From Alistipes sp. ZOR0009 (GTDB lineage: Bacteria > Bacteroidota > Bacteroidia > Bacteroidales > ZOR0009): DNA of 54,849 nt. Numbering within the stretch: position 1 is the stretch's first letter; every line of letters starts with the position of its first letter. The notes beneath the pieces are model-generated. The model made no database searches. It had not been told where the DNA came from and saw only the letters and a program-made list of their open reading frames with translations. Shown here piece after piece: positions 35,623-44,352 of this stretch. Location of the stretch: assembly GCF_000798815.1 (NCBI RefSeq), contig NZ_JTLD01000019.1, positions 1 to 54,849 on the forward strand, given 5' to 3'. The translations under genes and the position numbers were made by a program.

Positions 35623-36168
35623 ATGGATAAGAATATCCAGCTAGATGCGCAGATTAAGAAGATTATAGAGCTAGTTCAGCAGCTACGGAAGATTGATAGT
35701 GATGAGTTTAAAGATCACCTAGAACAGGTTCGTAACTCTAGTGATATCCAAATCATACCTTACCTTGTAGAGTTATTAGCAGAGGAGAAGATTGAGGAGG
35801 AAAAAAAGAAGGCTATTTTAGAGTTGGTTATGGATATTAAGCATCCTGAAGCAGCAAAGCTACTAACTCAAGGCGTAAAATATTTGCGAGGAACGGCAGA
35901 ACTACAGTCTTACCTTGCTGCCTTATGGCAAAACTCGTTGTCTTTTGCAGATGATTTAGAGTTGTATGTGGAGCTTGTACTTACAGCAGATTACTTAACA
36001 GCTTATGACGCATTTACCATTATCGAAAATTCGGCAGGAGATGCTAGCCCAAAAGCGATCGCGTCTGCAATTGGGACTTTAACAAAGGGATTAGATACTC
36101 AAGATGAGAGTAAAAAGCCCATGGTTATGGAGTTAATAAAGGTATTAAAAGAGTTTGAATCGCTTTAG
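35623..36168 (+). CDS. All-helical (HEAT-like) protein of unknown function
   Basis: A 181-residue, acidic, cytosolic protein without signal or membrane segments. It consists of paired amphipathic helices such as IQIIPYLVELLAEEKIEEEK, KKAILELVMDIKHPEAAKLL and AELQSYLAALWQNSLSF, which look like HEAT/ARM-type repeats. I do not recognise a named family. It follows uvrA by 27 bp with no terminator between, so it is probably cotranscribed and may be a protein-protein adaptor, but a repair role is not shown. Ends in a clear bidirectional terminator. Confidence 0.75.
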   Translation: MDKNIQLDAQIKKIIELVQQLRKIDSDEFKDHLEQVRNSSDIQIIPYLVELLAEEKIEEEKKKAILELVMDIKHPEAAKLLTQGVKYLRGTAELQSYLAALWQNSLSFADDLELYVELVLTADYLTAYDAFTIIENSAGDASPKAIASAIGTLTKGLDTQDESKKPMVMELIKVLKEFESL

Positions 36169-36173
36169 TTATA

Positions 36174-36207
36174 CGAAAAGGAGAGGGAAGTCCCTCTCCT
36201 TTTATAT
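36174..36207. terminator. Bidirectional intrinsic terminator
   Basis: AAAAGGAGAGGGA / TCCCTCTCCTTTT stem between the convergent helical-protein and queE genes, with A/T flanks on both sides. Confidence 0.9.
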
Positions 36208-36226
36208 TTGGTAACGTAGCATGCAA

Positions 36227-36820
36227 TTATAGAATGTTTAAAATCTTGTGTGTTTGAAGGCTTAATCGCCACTCTGGGTGATTTTTAATATAGTGGATGC
36301 AGTAGTCTACATTGGCTTTCACCATGTCGAAACGTTGTCGTGGGGCTCCCATAAACATAGGGCTTAAAAAGTAGTTTTCGGCATGTGGAAGTTCTTTAAT
36401 AGAAGGAATAGGTGTATTCAATTCAATAGGGTACCTAATCTCGTTGATGCGAGTCGGTTTTATTTCGCTGGGCTTTACTTTGGGGCTTACGGTAATGTAG
36501 TCTATTAGAGATGGAACTTCATTGGTTCCGTTCGTTTCTATAGCATGGTAGTAGCCTTCAAAATAGCGTAATATTTCATCTGTTAGCTGTAGAGTTGGCT
36601 CACCTCCAGTCCACAGTATATTTTTGCACGAATACTGATTCACTTCATTCAGAAGTTGCTCTAGCGTGTACTCTTGGCCTTTATTCCAATCTGTATCGCA
36701 GAACCAGCAATTCAGATTGCAGTTCGATAGGCGTATAAATACAAAAGGTTTTCCGGTATTAGCACCTTCGCCTTGGAGAGAATAGAAAATCTCAACGATT
36801 TTGAGCTTAGTCTTCAACAT
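36227..36820 (-). CDS. queE: 7-carboxy-7-deazaguanine synthase
   Basis: Radical SAM enzyme of 197 residues that converts carboxytetrahydropterin to 7-carboxy-7-deazaguanine on the way to queuosine. The iron-sulfur cysteines are C34, C38 and C41 in LSNCNLNCWFCDTDWN. IFYSLQGEGANTGKPFVFIRL comes before it, here near residues 11-31, and the SAM-binding LWTGGEPTLQ after it. Its start overlaps the end of queD by 14 bp, indicating coupled translation in the order queD-queE. Length is typical. Confidence 0.95.
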   Translation of the reverse strand: MLKTKLKIVEIFYSLQGEGANTGKPFVFIRLSNCNLNCWFCDTDWNKGQEYTLEQLLNEVNQYSCKNILWTGGEPTLQLTDEILRYFEGYYHAIETNGTNEVPSLIDYITVSPKVKPSEIKPTRINEIRYPIELNTPIPSIKELPHAENYFLSPMFMGAPRQRFDMVKANVDYCIHYIKNHPEWRLSLQTHKILNIL

Positions 36821-37160
36821 AGCTCGCCATGGTTTTCTCCGTTTCCTTTACATCTACCCTGTAAAGCTGCTCAAACTGTTTTTTGAATTTGCTATATAGG
36901 AAAAAGGCAATATTTTCAGCGCTAGGTTGTATTTTAAGAATATCGTTAAGATGGCTATGGTCTAACACGGTGTCAAGATATTCTTTTATTGGTTGAAGTT
37001 GGCGGTAATCAATTATAAAGCCATTGGCATTTAGCTCGCCTTTAAAATGGAAGAAAACTTTGTAGTTATGTCCATGTAGGCGCATGCACGGATGGCCTTC
37101 TTCTAGCCCATTAAGCGTGTGACTTGCTGAAAAATTAAACTCTTTGTAAATGCTGTACAT
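36807..37160 (-). CDS. queD: 6-carboxytetrahydropterin synthase
   Basis: Turns dihydroneopterin triphosphate into 6-carboxytetrahydropterin, the step before QueE. The 117-residue protein starting at 37160 (MYSIYKEFNFSASHTLNG) has zinc-ligand histidines in SASH and LHGH, with the catalytic Cys in GHPCMRLHGHNYKV, then LDHSHLND and PSAENIAFFLY. The longer frame from 37232 would add 24 residues including a leader hairpin, so I prefer the short start. It overlaps queE by 14 bp. A TATGTTTG box at 37237-37230 on the minus strand and a 9-bp hairpin lie in the leader. Confidence 0.93.
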   Translation of the reverse strand: MYSIYKEFNFSASHTLNGLEEGHPCMRLHGHNYKVFFHFKGELNANGFIIDYRQLQPIKEYLDTVLDHSHLNDILKIQPSAENIAFFLYSKFKKQFEQLYRVDVKETEKTMASYVED

Positions 37161-37196
37161 CTCTTCCGTTAAATCGGGATTGTAATTTAAAAGGAA

Positions 37197-37217
37197 CAAG
37201 ATAAGTTGCTTATCTTG
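37197..37217 (-). promoter_or_regulatory. Perfect hairpin in the queD leader
   Basis: CAAGATAAG-CAA-CTTATCTTG, a 9-bp perfect stem with a 3-nt loop (read on the minus strand), followed by TTCCTTTT. It lies between a TATGTTTG -7 box at 37237-37230 and the queD ATG at 37160. It does not match the preQ1 riboswitch consensus that I know. Possible attenuator or RNA-stability element. Confidence 0.45.
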
Positions 37218-37418
37218 CAAAAACGCCTGCAAACATACTATTTCTTTTGAATATTATTTAGTTAAAAGGAGTTTTGGCAAGAAATCTGGAGACCTGAAAA
37301 CTATAATTAGGAAATGGCTGTATTCAAGTTGCTCCTAGTATAAAGCAGAAGGAGAAGTCTGTTCTCTTGAACTTATATTAAAGAGGAAGCTCGTTTCATC
37401 GTTGTTTAGAACAATGGG

Positions 37419-37772
37419 CTATTCGCAAATTTCGTCAAGCCATTTATTGGTGACGTAACCATTGGCATCTACCAAAAATACCGCTCCAACAGGGCACCCG
37501 TTTGGCCCTATGGAGTCGATAATATAGCGGTAGTCAATTGTCATATCGATGGGGTTACCTAAAATTTTTTTTAGGGTAGATGTATCTGTTGGAATAGGAA
37601 TTAGCTCTACGACTCTTTTTAAGCTAGCATAATCTCGATGCTCTTGAAAGTGAACTCCCCTTTGCTTTAGCTCTCTATTGCAAGATGATAGGAGGATAAT
37701 AGACGCAAATAAAATAGTAATAGTTGCTGCTGGCTTGATTTTATTTTGCAGGCCACTCTTCAACTTGCTCAT
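37419..37772 (-). CDS. Small lipoprotein of unknown function
   Basis: About 117 residues from the start at 37772. A basic start (MSKLKSGLQNKIKPAATITI) leads to a hydrophobic segment and the lipobox LLSSC, so it is anchored by an acylated cysteine. The longer reading from 37880 overlaps the upstream gene in another frame and lacks a signal at its start. The mature part (HFQEHRDYASLKRVVELIPI..., DYRYIIDSIGPNGCPVGAVF) ends with a Cys. I do not recognise a family. It follows the neighbouring lipoprotein gene by 28 bp and is probably cotranscribed. Confidence 0.7.
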   Translation of the reverse strand: MSKLKSGLQNKIKPAATITILFASIILLSSCNRELKQRGVHFQEHRDYASLKRVVELIPIPTDTSTLKKILGNPIDMTIDYRYIIDSIGPNGCPVGAVFLVDANGYVTNKWLDEICE

Positions 37773-37800
37773 CTCCTTATTATTTGCTGTTTTCAAAGTG

Positions 37801-38403
37801 CTAAGGCATTTTTTCGATTCGCATAAAATCGATGGTGTACTTTGTCGAACCCGACGACGGGAATTTAAGCAAAAACCCAAGCATTGTAGAGGTTGTTCCT
37901 GTTATGCGGAATGTAAAATTGTATAGATTTCTATTATCCTGCTTAAAGTGCCGTATGTTTACGAATTTGCCATCGTACATAATGAAAGATTGAATACCAA
38001 CATTTGTGCCTTTATCCTCATATGTTCTATATGGCATGTTTGGAATTTGGTAGTATCTTCTGGCAAAATGCAAAAAAACGACATCTTTTAGAGTATCTGC
38101 TTCAATTTGGAAGGTTACTCGATGCTCTCCCGCAGCTAATGGGATATTACGCAAAAAACGAATACTGTCTTTCTGAGCACTGCTGTTTAACGTCAGTGTT
38201 AGCCCCTTTCCGATATCCGCTTTGCCAAAAGATATCTTGGGAGAAGCACTCCCTCCTCCAATTATTTGCCAATCAGATGGAAGTGTGGATGTTCCCCATT
38301 CGGAAAAAGTGTCGTATAAAACTTCTTTGGGTTCAACAGCTTCTTTTGAGCATCCCCCTAAAATTAAAAGCGCAAATGTGGCGCTAAGTAAAATGTATTT
38401 CAT
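37801..38403 (-). CDS. Lipoprotein with probable beta-sandwich domain
   Basis: A 200-residue protein starting MKYILLSATFALLILGGCSKE, with the lipobox LGGC. The mature domain begins DTFSEWGTSTLPSDWQIIGGGSASPKI, then alternating strands such as GLTLTLNSSAQKDSIRF and HRVTFQIEADTLKDVVFLHF. It closes with YTIDFMRIEKMP, the arrangement of carbohydrate-binding-like jelly rolls. That comparison is inference; no catalytic residues are seen. A TATATTTG box on the minus strand at 38491-38484 lies 81 bp upstream. It heads a two-gene lipoprotein unit. Confidence 0.75.
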   Translation of the reverse strand: MKYILLSATFALLILGGCSKEAVEPKEVLYDTFSEWGTSTLPSDWQIIGGGSASPKISFGKADIGKGLTLTLNSSAQKDSIRFLRNIPLAAGEHRVTFQIEADTLKDVVFLHFARRYYQIPNMPYRTYEDKGTNVGIQSFIMYDGKFVNIRHFKQDNRNLYNFTFRITGTTSTMLGFLLKFPSSGSTKYTIDFMRIEKMP

Positions 38404-38638
38404 AAAATGATTTTTTATTGTGGTCCTTTTATTGTTGTATCTATATGGTTAGATCTATTATCTGTGCGGATAGTTAATAGATGCAAATATAGTAGGATGT
38501 TTCCACTTCATGAAAAATAATTGTAACTATTTTATATTCATCTTAAATAAAGCTGCTGTCGGATTAAAGAATGGGGGATGACTGCTTTTTAGCTGTGAAG
38601 GATTTGCTGGAAAATGAATAAAAAGTTAATAAATACTC

Positions 38639-38668
38639 TTGCAGATGCCCGAAAAATATCTACTTTTG
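38639..38668 (+). promoter_or_regulatory. Promoter of the tRNA-Leu pair
   Basis: TTG at 38639-38641, a 19-bp spacer, then TACTTTTG at 38661-38668. The first tRNA starts 35 bp later. Confidence 0.85.
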
Positions 38669-38702
38669 CAACGTCAAACATCAGTGCGCTTCACGATAAT
38701 AC

Positions 38703-38786
38703 GCCCAGATGGCGGAATTGGTAGACGCGCTAGTTTCAGGGACTAGTGTTAGCAATAGCGTGCAGGTTCGAGTCCTGTTCTGGGTA
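38703..38786 (+). tRNA. tRNA-Leu (anticodon CAG)
   Basis: An 84-nt class II tRNA. Acceptor GCCCAGA pairs with TCTGGGT, discriminator A. The anticodon loop TTCAGGG gives CAG. It has the leucine-type long variable arm (GTGTTAGCAATAGCGT) and T arm GCAGG-TTCGAGT-CCTGT. No CCA encoded. Confidence 0.95.
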
Positions 38787-38807
38787 CGACAGATGTTTGT
38801 TTAAATT

Positions 38808-38891
38808 GGTCAGGTGGTGGAATTGGTAGACACGCTACTTTGAGGGGGTAGTGGCCGTTGGGTCGTGTGAGTTCGAGTCTCATCCTGATCA
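38808..38891 (+). tRNA. tRNA-Leu (anticodon GAG)
   Basis: An 84-nt class II tRNA. Acceptor GGTCAGG pairs with CCTGATC, discriminator A. The anticodon loop TTGAGGG gives GAG. A long variable arm is present. It sits 21 bp after the tRNA-Leu(CAG), with which it is cotranscribed, and is followed by a terminator. Confidence 0.95.
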
Positions 38892-38894
38892 CAG

Positions 38895-38940
38895 AAGAGG
38901 TTGTTAACAATATAAAATTGTTTGCAACCTCTTTTTTTTG
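38895..38940 (+). terminator. Intrinsic terminator of the tRNA-Leu pair
   Basis: AGAGGTTG...CAATATAAAATTG...CAACCTCT long stem followed by eight T, directly after the second tRNA-Leu. Confidence 0.9.
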
Positions 38941-39001
38941 TGAAATTTTTCGCCCTATTCATAAGTAACTTCTTAGAAAGAAATATTGAGTTTGATGCAT
39001 A

Positions 39002-39035
39002 AAAAAGCGGTTCTACTAAAGAACCGCTTTTTATA
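39002..39035. terminator. Intrinsic terminator of the nucleotide-sugar operon
   Basis: AAAAAGCGGTTCT-ACTA-AGAACCGCTTTTT, 10 bp past the stop of the phosphoglucomutase gene on the minus strand. A and T runs on both sides. Confidence 0.9.
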
Positions 39036-39044
39036 TTGGCAGGC

Positions 39045-40781
39045 TTATTTTAAGCCAAGGTCTTCAATAACTCTATCTATTTTACGATTTAGTAAGTTGT
39101 CTACCATTTCGTAATCCTCGGCATTGTTGAGTGCTTCTTTTACTCCAAAGTAAAACTTGATCTTCGGTTCGGTACCTGAAGGACGAACTGAAATAATAGT
39201 TCCATCTTGTGTTACAAATTGAAGTACATCCGATTTAGGTAGCTCAATTGTGTAACGGAGTTCGCTTATGGTATCGTAGGTTTCACCCGCCTTGTAGTCG
39301 TGCACTAGCATAACTTTAGCACCTGCAATTGTTTGAGGAGGTGTGCTGCGGAAGTTATCCATCATTTTTTTGATCTCTTCTTGTCCGCTAATCCCTTTTT
39401 TGGTAACGGATAGAAGTTTCTCCTTGTAAATCCCGTAACGTACGTAAATTTCTTTTAGTAGCTCTAAAAGGGTTTTTCCTTGCTCTTTAGCCCAAGCTGC
39501 TGTTTCTGCTATTAAGGCGCATGAGATAACTGCATCCTTGTCGCGGACAAATTCGCCTGCTAAGTAGCCGTAACTCTCTTCTCCACCCATAATGAAGTTC
39601 TTTGAGCCTTCATTTTTGCCTATAATATCAGCAATGTATTTGAAGCCTGTAAGCACGTTGAAAACTTCGACGTTGTAGTCCTTAGCAATATCTTTTAGCA
39701 AGTCGGTTGTTACAATGGTTTTTACAATGTACTCTTTCCCTTTTAAAAGATCTTTTTCTTTCCACTTATTAATCATGTAGAAGCAAAGTAGCGAAGCCGT
39801 CTGATTTCCATTTAAAAGTTCATATTTGCCATCTGCAACCTTAACTGCAACTCCAACACGGTCGGCGTCAGGGTCTGTTGCCAAAACCAAATCCGCATTC
39901 TCGATTTTGGCCTTTTCGATAGCCATTTCTAAGGTGCTGGTCTCTTCTGGATTTGGAGATTTTACAGTAGGGAAGTTGCCGTCCACAACGTCTTGTTCCG
40001 GAATGTGAATTACATTTTTAAAACCGAAGCGTTCAAGCGTTTTAGGAACTAATTTTACTCCTGTTCCATGAATTGGAGTATATACAATTTTTAAATCGGC
40101 ATGCTTTTTAATAATTTCTGGCGATAGAGATAGCCCAACGAGACGGTCAATGTACAAACTGTCAATTTGTTCTCCGATAACTTCTACCTTTCCGTTGCCT
40201 CCGTTGAACTTAATTTCATCAATTGTGGTGATGTTATTCACCTCGTTAATGATGTTTTTGTCATGAGGCGCTATTATTTGGGCTCCATCACCCCAATATA
40301 CCTTATATCCGTTGTATTCTTTGGGATTGTGGGATGCTGTTACAACTACTCCTGCTTTACATCCTAACTCTCTAATCGTAAAGCTAAGTTCAGGCGTTGG
40401 TCGTAAGCTATCGAATAGATATGCTGTAAATCCGTTGGCTGCAAAAATTTTAGCGGTTGTTTCGGCAAATAGGCGGCTGTTGTTTCTGCTGTCGTGTGCA
40501 ATTGCAACGCTAACAGGTTCGTTGGGGAAGGTTTTTAGGATGTAGTTTGCTAAACCTTGAGTTGCCATACCTACCGTATAAATATTCATACGGTTGGTTC
40601 CTACTCCCATTATTCCACGAAGACCACCTGTGCCAAATTCAAGACTTTGATAGAATGATTCCTTTAACTCTTGAGGATCTTCACTCATCAATCTTTTTAC
40701 TTCACGCTTGGTGGCTTCGTCATAGTTCCCATTTAGCCAAATGGTTGCCTTTTCTGTAATCTGAGGCTCTACTGTATTCAT
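39045..40781 (-). CDS. Phosphoglucomutase / phosphomannomutase
   Basis: A 578-residue alpha-D-phosphohexomutase interconverting hexose 1- and 6-phosphates. The phosphoserine loop is VVTASHNPKEYNGYK, the metal loop is ATDPDADRVGVAV, the sugar loop is GGEESYGYLAG, and the C-terminal phosphate-binding loop is RPSGTEPKIKFYF. The full length and N-terminal extension (MNTVEPQITEKATIWLNGNYD) match the large PGM type rather than ManB/GlmM. Last gene of the ugd-uxs-rfbD-pgm operon, 2 bp after rfbD. It would supply glucose 1-phosphate for UDP-glucose, the substrate of Ugd. Confidence 0.93.
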   Translation of the reverse strand: MNTVEPQITEKATIWLNGNYDEATKREVKRLMSEDPQELKESFYQSLEFGTGGLRGIMGVGTNRMNIYTVGMATQGLANYILKTFPNEPVSVAIAHDSRNNSRLFAETTAKIFAANGFTAYLFDSLRPTPELSFTIRELGCKAGVVVTASHNPKEYNGYKVYWGDGAQIIAPHDKNIINEVNNITTIDEIKFNGGNGKVEVIGEQIDSLYIDRLVGLSLSPEIIKKHADLKIVYTPIHGTGVKLVPKTLERFGFKNVIHIPEQDVVDGNFPTVKSPNPEETSTLEMAIEKAKIENADLVLATDPDADRVGVAVKVADGKYELLNGNQTASLLCFYMINKWKEKDLLKGKEYIVKTIVTTDLLKDIAKDYNVEVFNVLTGFKYIADIIGKNEGSKNFIMGGEESYGYLAGEFVRDKDAVISCALIAETAAWAKEQGKTLLELLKEIYVRYGIYKEKLLSVTKKGISGQEEIKKMMDNFRSTPPQTIAGAKVMLVHDYKAGETYDTISELRYTIELPKSDVLQFVTQDGTIISVRPSGTEPKIKFYFGVKEALNNAEDYEMVDNLLNRKIDRVIEDLGLK

Positions 40782-40783
40782 AT

Positions 40784-41656
40784 CTATTTGTTTAATTTAC
40801 TTAAGCAGGTTGCAAGGCTGTGCTTCCAATGTGGAATTGCGATTTCGAATGTTGCCTTTATTTTATTTTTGTTTAAAACGCTATAGTGTGGTCGTTTGGC
40901 AGGTGTTGGATAGCTCGCTGATTCTATTGGAAACAGATTACATCCAATGTTTTCCATGTCGAATATTTCGCGGGTAAAATCGTACCAGCTGCATACGCCT
41001 TCATTGGTGTAGTGATATATGCCAGAGAAAAAGGTGTCGTTAACGCTTGTGATCTTATCTGCAATTGTTAGTAGGGCAGAGGCTAAATCGTGAGCGTATG
41101 TTGGACTTCCTACTTGATCGAAAACAACATTTAGAGTTTCGCGTTCTTTCCCTAAGCGAAGCATCGTTTTTACAAAGTTATTTCCGAATGTGGAGTAGAG
41201 CCAAGCTGTTCTTACGACAATGCCTTTACTATAGGCGCATGCTTGCATTTCTCCCTGGAGCTTAGTCGCTCCATAAACCGATTGTGGATTTGTTGCATCT
41301 TTTTCGTTGTATGGCTTATATCCCATTCCGTCAAAGACATAATCCGTCGAAACCTGAATTAGCCATGCATCGACCAGCTTGGCTGCTTCGACGATATTCT
41401 TAACGCCTGTTGCATTTACTAATTCTGCTAATGCAGGTTCAGATTCAGCCTTATCTACAGCTGTATAAGCAGCGCAGTTTATAATTACAGAGGGCTTATC
41501 TCTTTTTATGATGGCAGATAGTTTTGCTAAATCGGTTATGTCTATTTTAGGGAAATCGTAAAATTTGAAATCTACTTCCAAATTTTGAGAAATCTCCTTG
41601 ATTTCGCTTCCTAGCTGTCCATTGCTACCAATAACTACGTAGATACGTTTACTCAT
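40784..41656 (-). CDS. rfbD: dTDP-4-dehydrorhamnose reductase
   Basis: A 290-residue short-chain dehydrogenase that makes the last step of dTDP-L-rhamnose. NAD(P) motif VIGSNGQLGSEI at the start, STDYVFDGMGYKPYNE in the middle and the YGATKLQGE active-site Tyr/Lys. The C-terminal SYPTPAKRPHYSVLNKNK is characteristic of RfbD/RmlD. The other rhamnose genes (rfbA, rfbB, rfbC) are not in this window, so they must be elsewhere if the pathway is complete. It lies between uxs (70 bp gap) and pgm (2 bp gap). Confidence 0.92.
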   Translation of the reverse strand: MSKRIYVVIGSNGQLGSEIKEISQNLEVDFKFYDFPKIDITDLAKLSAIIKRDKPSVIINCAAYTAVDKAESEPALAELVNATGVKNIVEAAKLVDAWLIQVSTDYVFDGMGYKPYNEKDATNPQSVYGATKLQGEMQACAYSKGIVVRTAWLYSTFGNNFVKTMLRLGKERETLNVVFDQVGSPTYAHDLASALLTIADKITSVNDTFFSGIYHYTNEGVCSWYDFTREIFDMENIGCNLFPIESASYPTPAKRPHYSVLNKNKIKATFEIAIPHWKHSLATCLSKLNK

Positions 41657-41726
41657 ATCTCAAAAATTATGCGAACAAATTTGATTATTAAAAGCTAACT
41701 ATACAATAAGACTGGTCTGTTGTGGC

Positions 41727-42674
41727 CTACTTGTTTTTAAACTTGGTGAAATACTCGATAGTCTTAGTTAAACCTTCTTCAAGTTGAACCGTTGGCTCCC
41801 AATTATTGAGGTGCTGTTTTGCAAGATCGATTCGAGGTTGTCGTTGAATCGGATCATCGGAAGGGAGCTCTTTAAATACGATTTTTGATTTGGATCCGGT
41901 GAGCCTTATTACTTTTTCCGCAAGATCAAGAATTGTAAACTCCTTAGGGTTTCCAAGATTAAATGGGCCTGTTATGTCATCGTTAGTTCCCATCATTCGA
42001 ATCATTCCTTCCACTAAGTCATCAACGTATTGGAAGCTGCGGGTCTGTGATCCATCTCCATAAACAGTGATATCCTCGTTGTTTAACGCCTGCATGATAA
42101 AGTTGGAGACAACTCGACCGTCATTAATACTCATTCTTGGGCCATAGGTGTTAAATATACGTATGATTTTGATACGTACGTTATTCTGATAGCGGTAGTT
42201 TACGAATAGAGTTTCGGCGCAGCGCTTGCCTTCGTCGTAGCAGGAGCGGAGACCAATGGGATTTACATGGCCCCAATACTCCTCTGTCTGAGGATGAACT
42301 TGAGGGTCTCCGTACACTTCGCTTGTAGATGCTTGTAGTATTTTTGCTTTAACCCGTTTGGCTAAACCTAACATATTGATGGCTCCCATTACAGAGGTTT
42401 TAACCGTTTTAATGGGATTGTATTGGTAGTGAATAGGAGAAGCAGGACATGCAAGGTTGTATATTTCGTCAACCTCTGCAAAGAATGGAGATATGACGTC
42501 GTGCCTTACAAGCTCAAAGTAGGGGTTGTTGATTAAGTGAACCACATTTTCCTTTGATCCTGTGAAGAAGTTATCTAAGCAAATGACATCGTGACCGTCG
42601 TTTAGCAAACGCTCACAAAGGTGGGAGCCTAAAAAGCCTGCACCACCTGTCACTAAAATCCTTTTCCTGCTCAT
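41727..42674 (-). CDS. UDP-glucuronate decarboxylase (UDP-xylose synthase type SDR)
   Basis: A 315-residue extended short-chain dehydrogenase. [15 protein letters not shown] at the start binds NAD. The catalytic block is [14 protein letters not shown] with the Tyr/Lys in [32 protein letters not shown] and [17 protein letters not shown] match the UXS group. It decarboxylates UDP-glucuronate to UDP-xylose, and the donor is made by the adjacent Ugd, 16 bp upstream. A pure decarboxylase is the best call; a 4-epimerase is the alternative. Confidence 0.9.
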   Translation of the reverse strand: MSRKRILVTGGAGFLGSHLCERLLNDGHDVICLDNFFTGSKENVVHLINNPYFELVRHDVISPFFAEVDEIYNLACPASPIHYQYNPIKTVKTSVMGAINMLGLAKRVKAKILQASTSEVYGDPQVHPQTEEYWGHVNPIGLRSCYDEGKRCAETLFVNYRYQNNVRIKIIRIFNTYGPRMSINDGRVVSNFIMQALNNEDITVYGDGSQTRSFQYVDDLVEGMIRMMGTNDDITGPFNLGNPKEFTILDLAEKVIRLTGSKSKIVFKELPSDDPIQRQPRIDLAKQHLNNWEPTVQLEEGLTKTIEYFTKFKNK

Positions 42675-42690
42675 CCTAATAGGTTTTATG

Positions 42691-44016
42691 TTACTTCATA
42701 GGCTTTCTTCCGATGCTGAAATAGACATACCCTTGTTCTTTTAACTCTTCTGGCTCGTAGATATTTCGGCCATCGAAAATCACCTTTTGATTCATTGTCT
42801 TTTCTAATTCTGCATAGTTAAGAATTCTGAATTCAGTCCATTCAGTGATTAGTATTAGCGCATCAGCGTTTCTTGTTGCTTCGTATTGCGAGGTGGCGTA
42901 CTCTATTTTATCTCCTAAAATATGCTTTGCCTCATTCATCGCAACAGGATCGTAAGCAGAAACCGTAGCCCCGTCTTTTAGTAAGCTTTCAATGATTACT
43001 ACTGATGGAGCTTCGCGCATGTCGTCGGTGTTAGGTTTAAACGAAAGCCCCCAAACCGCAATCTTTTTTCCTTTTAGATTACCATTAAAGAAGCTTCGAA
43101 CTTTATTGTAAACAACTAACTTTTGTTTTTCGTTCACATTTTCAACCGATTTTAGAATCTCAAGCGAGTGATTGTTGTCTTGAGCGGTCTTTATTAGTGC
43201 TTTAACGTCTTTTGGGAAGCAGCTTCCTCCGTATCCGGCACCAGGATAGATGAACTTGTTTCCAATTCGGGAGTCGGAGCCGACTCCTTTTCTAACCAAG
43301 TTAACATCGGCCCCAACTATTTCGCAAAGGTTGGCGATGTCGTTCATAAAGCTAATCTTGGTTGCAAGCATGGCGTTAGCGGCATACTTTGTTAGCTCCG
43401 ACGAAAACAAATCCATGAATATTATTGGATGCCCATTTAGCACAAACGGCTTATAGAGCTTGCTCATGATCTTTTGAGCCTCTTCCGTTTCTACCCCAAC
43501 GACAATTCTGTCTGGCTTTAGGAAGTCTTCTATTGCGTTTCCTTCTTTTAGGAATTCGGGGTTGGATGCTACATCAAAAGGGATGTTAGCTCCTCTCTTG
43601 TCTAGTTCTTGTTGGATTGCGGCCTTAACCTTTAAGCCAGTGCCTACGGGAACGGTACTTTTATTTACAATAACCATGTACGAGGTTATGTGCTTTCCAA
43701 TCTCTGATGCAACGGCCAAAACGTGCTTTAAATCAGCGCTGCCATCCTCATCAGGCGGAGTGCCTACCGCAATGAATACAACTTCGGCACCTACCATCGA
43801 CTCTTTAAGGTTTGTCGAAAAAAACAGCCTTTCTTTTTCGACGTTACGCTTTACCATATCCTCCAAACCTGGCTCGTAAATAGGGATAATGCCCTTGTTG
43901 AGCTGGCTGATTTTTTCTTGGTTTACATCTACGCAGGTAACGGTTACCCCTGTTTCTGCAAAGCAGGTACCACTTACGAGTCCCACGTAGCCTGTACCAA
44001 CAACTGATATTTTCAT
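42691..44016 (-). CDS. ugd: UDP-glucose 6-dehydrogenase
   Basis: Oxidises UDP-glucose twice to UDP-glucuronate, for surface polysaccharides. From the start at 44016 it has 441 residues ([16 protein letters not shown]); the ATG at 44049 adds an unneeded 11 residues. The NAD motif [17 protein letters not shown] is at 7-23. The catalytic Cys is in [32 protein letters not shown] marks the C-terminal domain. First gene of the operon. A TATTTTTG -7-like box on the minus strand at 44080-44073 lies upstream without a clear -33. Confidence 0.96.
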   Translation of the reverse strand: MKISVVGTGYVGLVSGTCFAETGVTVTCVDVNQEKISQLNKGIIPIYEPGLEDMVKRNVEKERLFFSTNLKESMVGAEVVFIAVGTPPDEDGSADLKHVLAVASEIGKHITSYMVIVNKSTVPVGTGLKVKAAIQQELDKRGANIPFDVASNPEFLKEGNAIEDFLKPDRIVVGVETEEAQKIMSKLYKPFVLNGHPIIFMDLFSSELTKYAANAMLATKISFMNDIANLCEIVGADVNLVRKGVGSDSRIGNKFIYPGAGYGGSCFPKDVKALIKTAQDNNHSLEILKSVENVNEKQKLVVYNKVRSFFNGNLKGKKIAVWGLSFKPNTDDMREAPSVVIIESLLKDGATVSAYDPVAMNEAKHILGDKIEYATSQYEATRNADALILITEWTEFRILNYAELEKTMNQKVIFDGRNIYEPEELKEQGYVYFSIGRKPMK

Positions 44017-44352
44017 GGTTTTGTAGTTTTTCGAATTAGTAAAGTGCAATAGTCAACTGCAAAATAAGTTTTCAAAAATATAAAAAAGGATGGCTGTTTT
44101 TGATGTAACCCTAGCATAATCTCAAAACATTGCTCACATTTGGGGGCTGCTAGTAGCATAATTTCTTTTGGATTTTCCTATTTCCCATACAAGGGGCGTT
44201 GGCTATCTGTTTAGAAGACAAAGGGCAATGTTGGTGCGTCATTTTATTATAAATTCAAAATAAAATAACAAAACAGGCAAAAAAACGTCCTCGATTTATC
44301 TCTTGTATCGAAAGAATTCCTAACTTCGCGCCCTAAGAGTTTTCTATACATA
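44017..44352. other. Divergent intergenic region between ugd and rpsA
   Basis: About 336 bp, AT-rich, between divergent genes. Contains a possible ugd -7 box (44073-44080, minus) and a TAACTTCG about 30 bp upstream of rpsA that resembles a degenerate -7 box. I see no gene, conserved RNA or repeat in it. Confidence 0.5.

Noticed and set aside
37161-37237. preQ1 riboswitch upstream of queD
   Set aside because: The leader has a simple hairpin but lacks the known preQ1 aptamer pattern.
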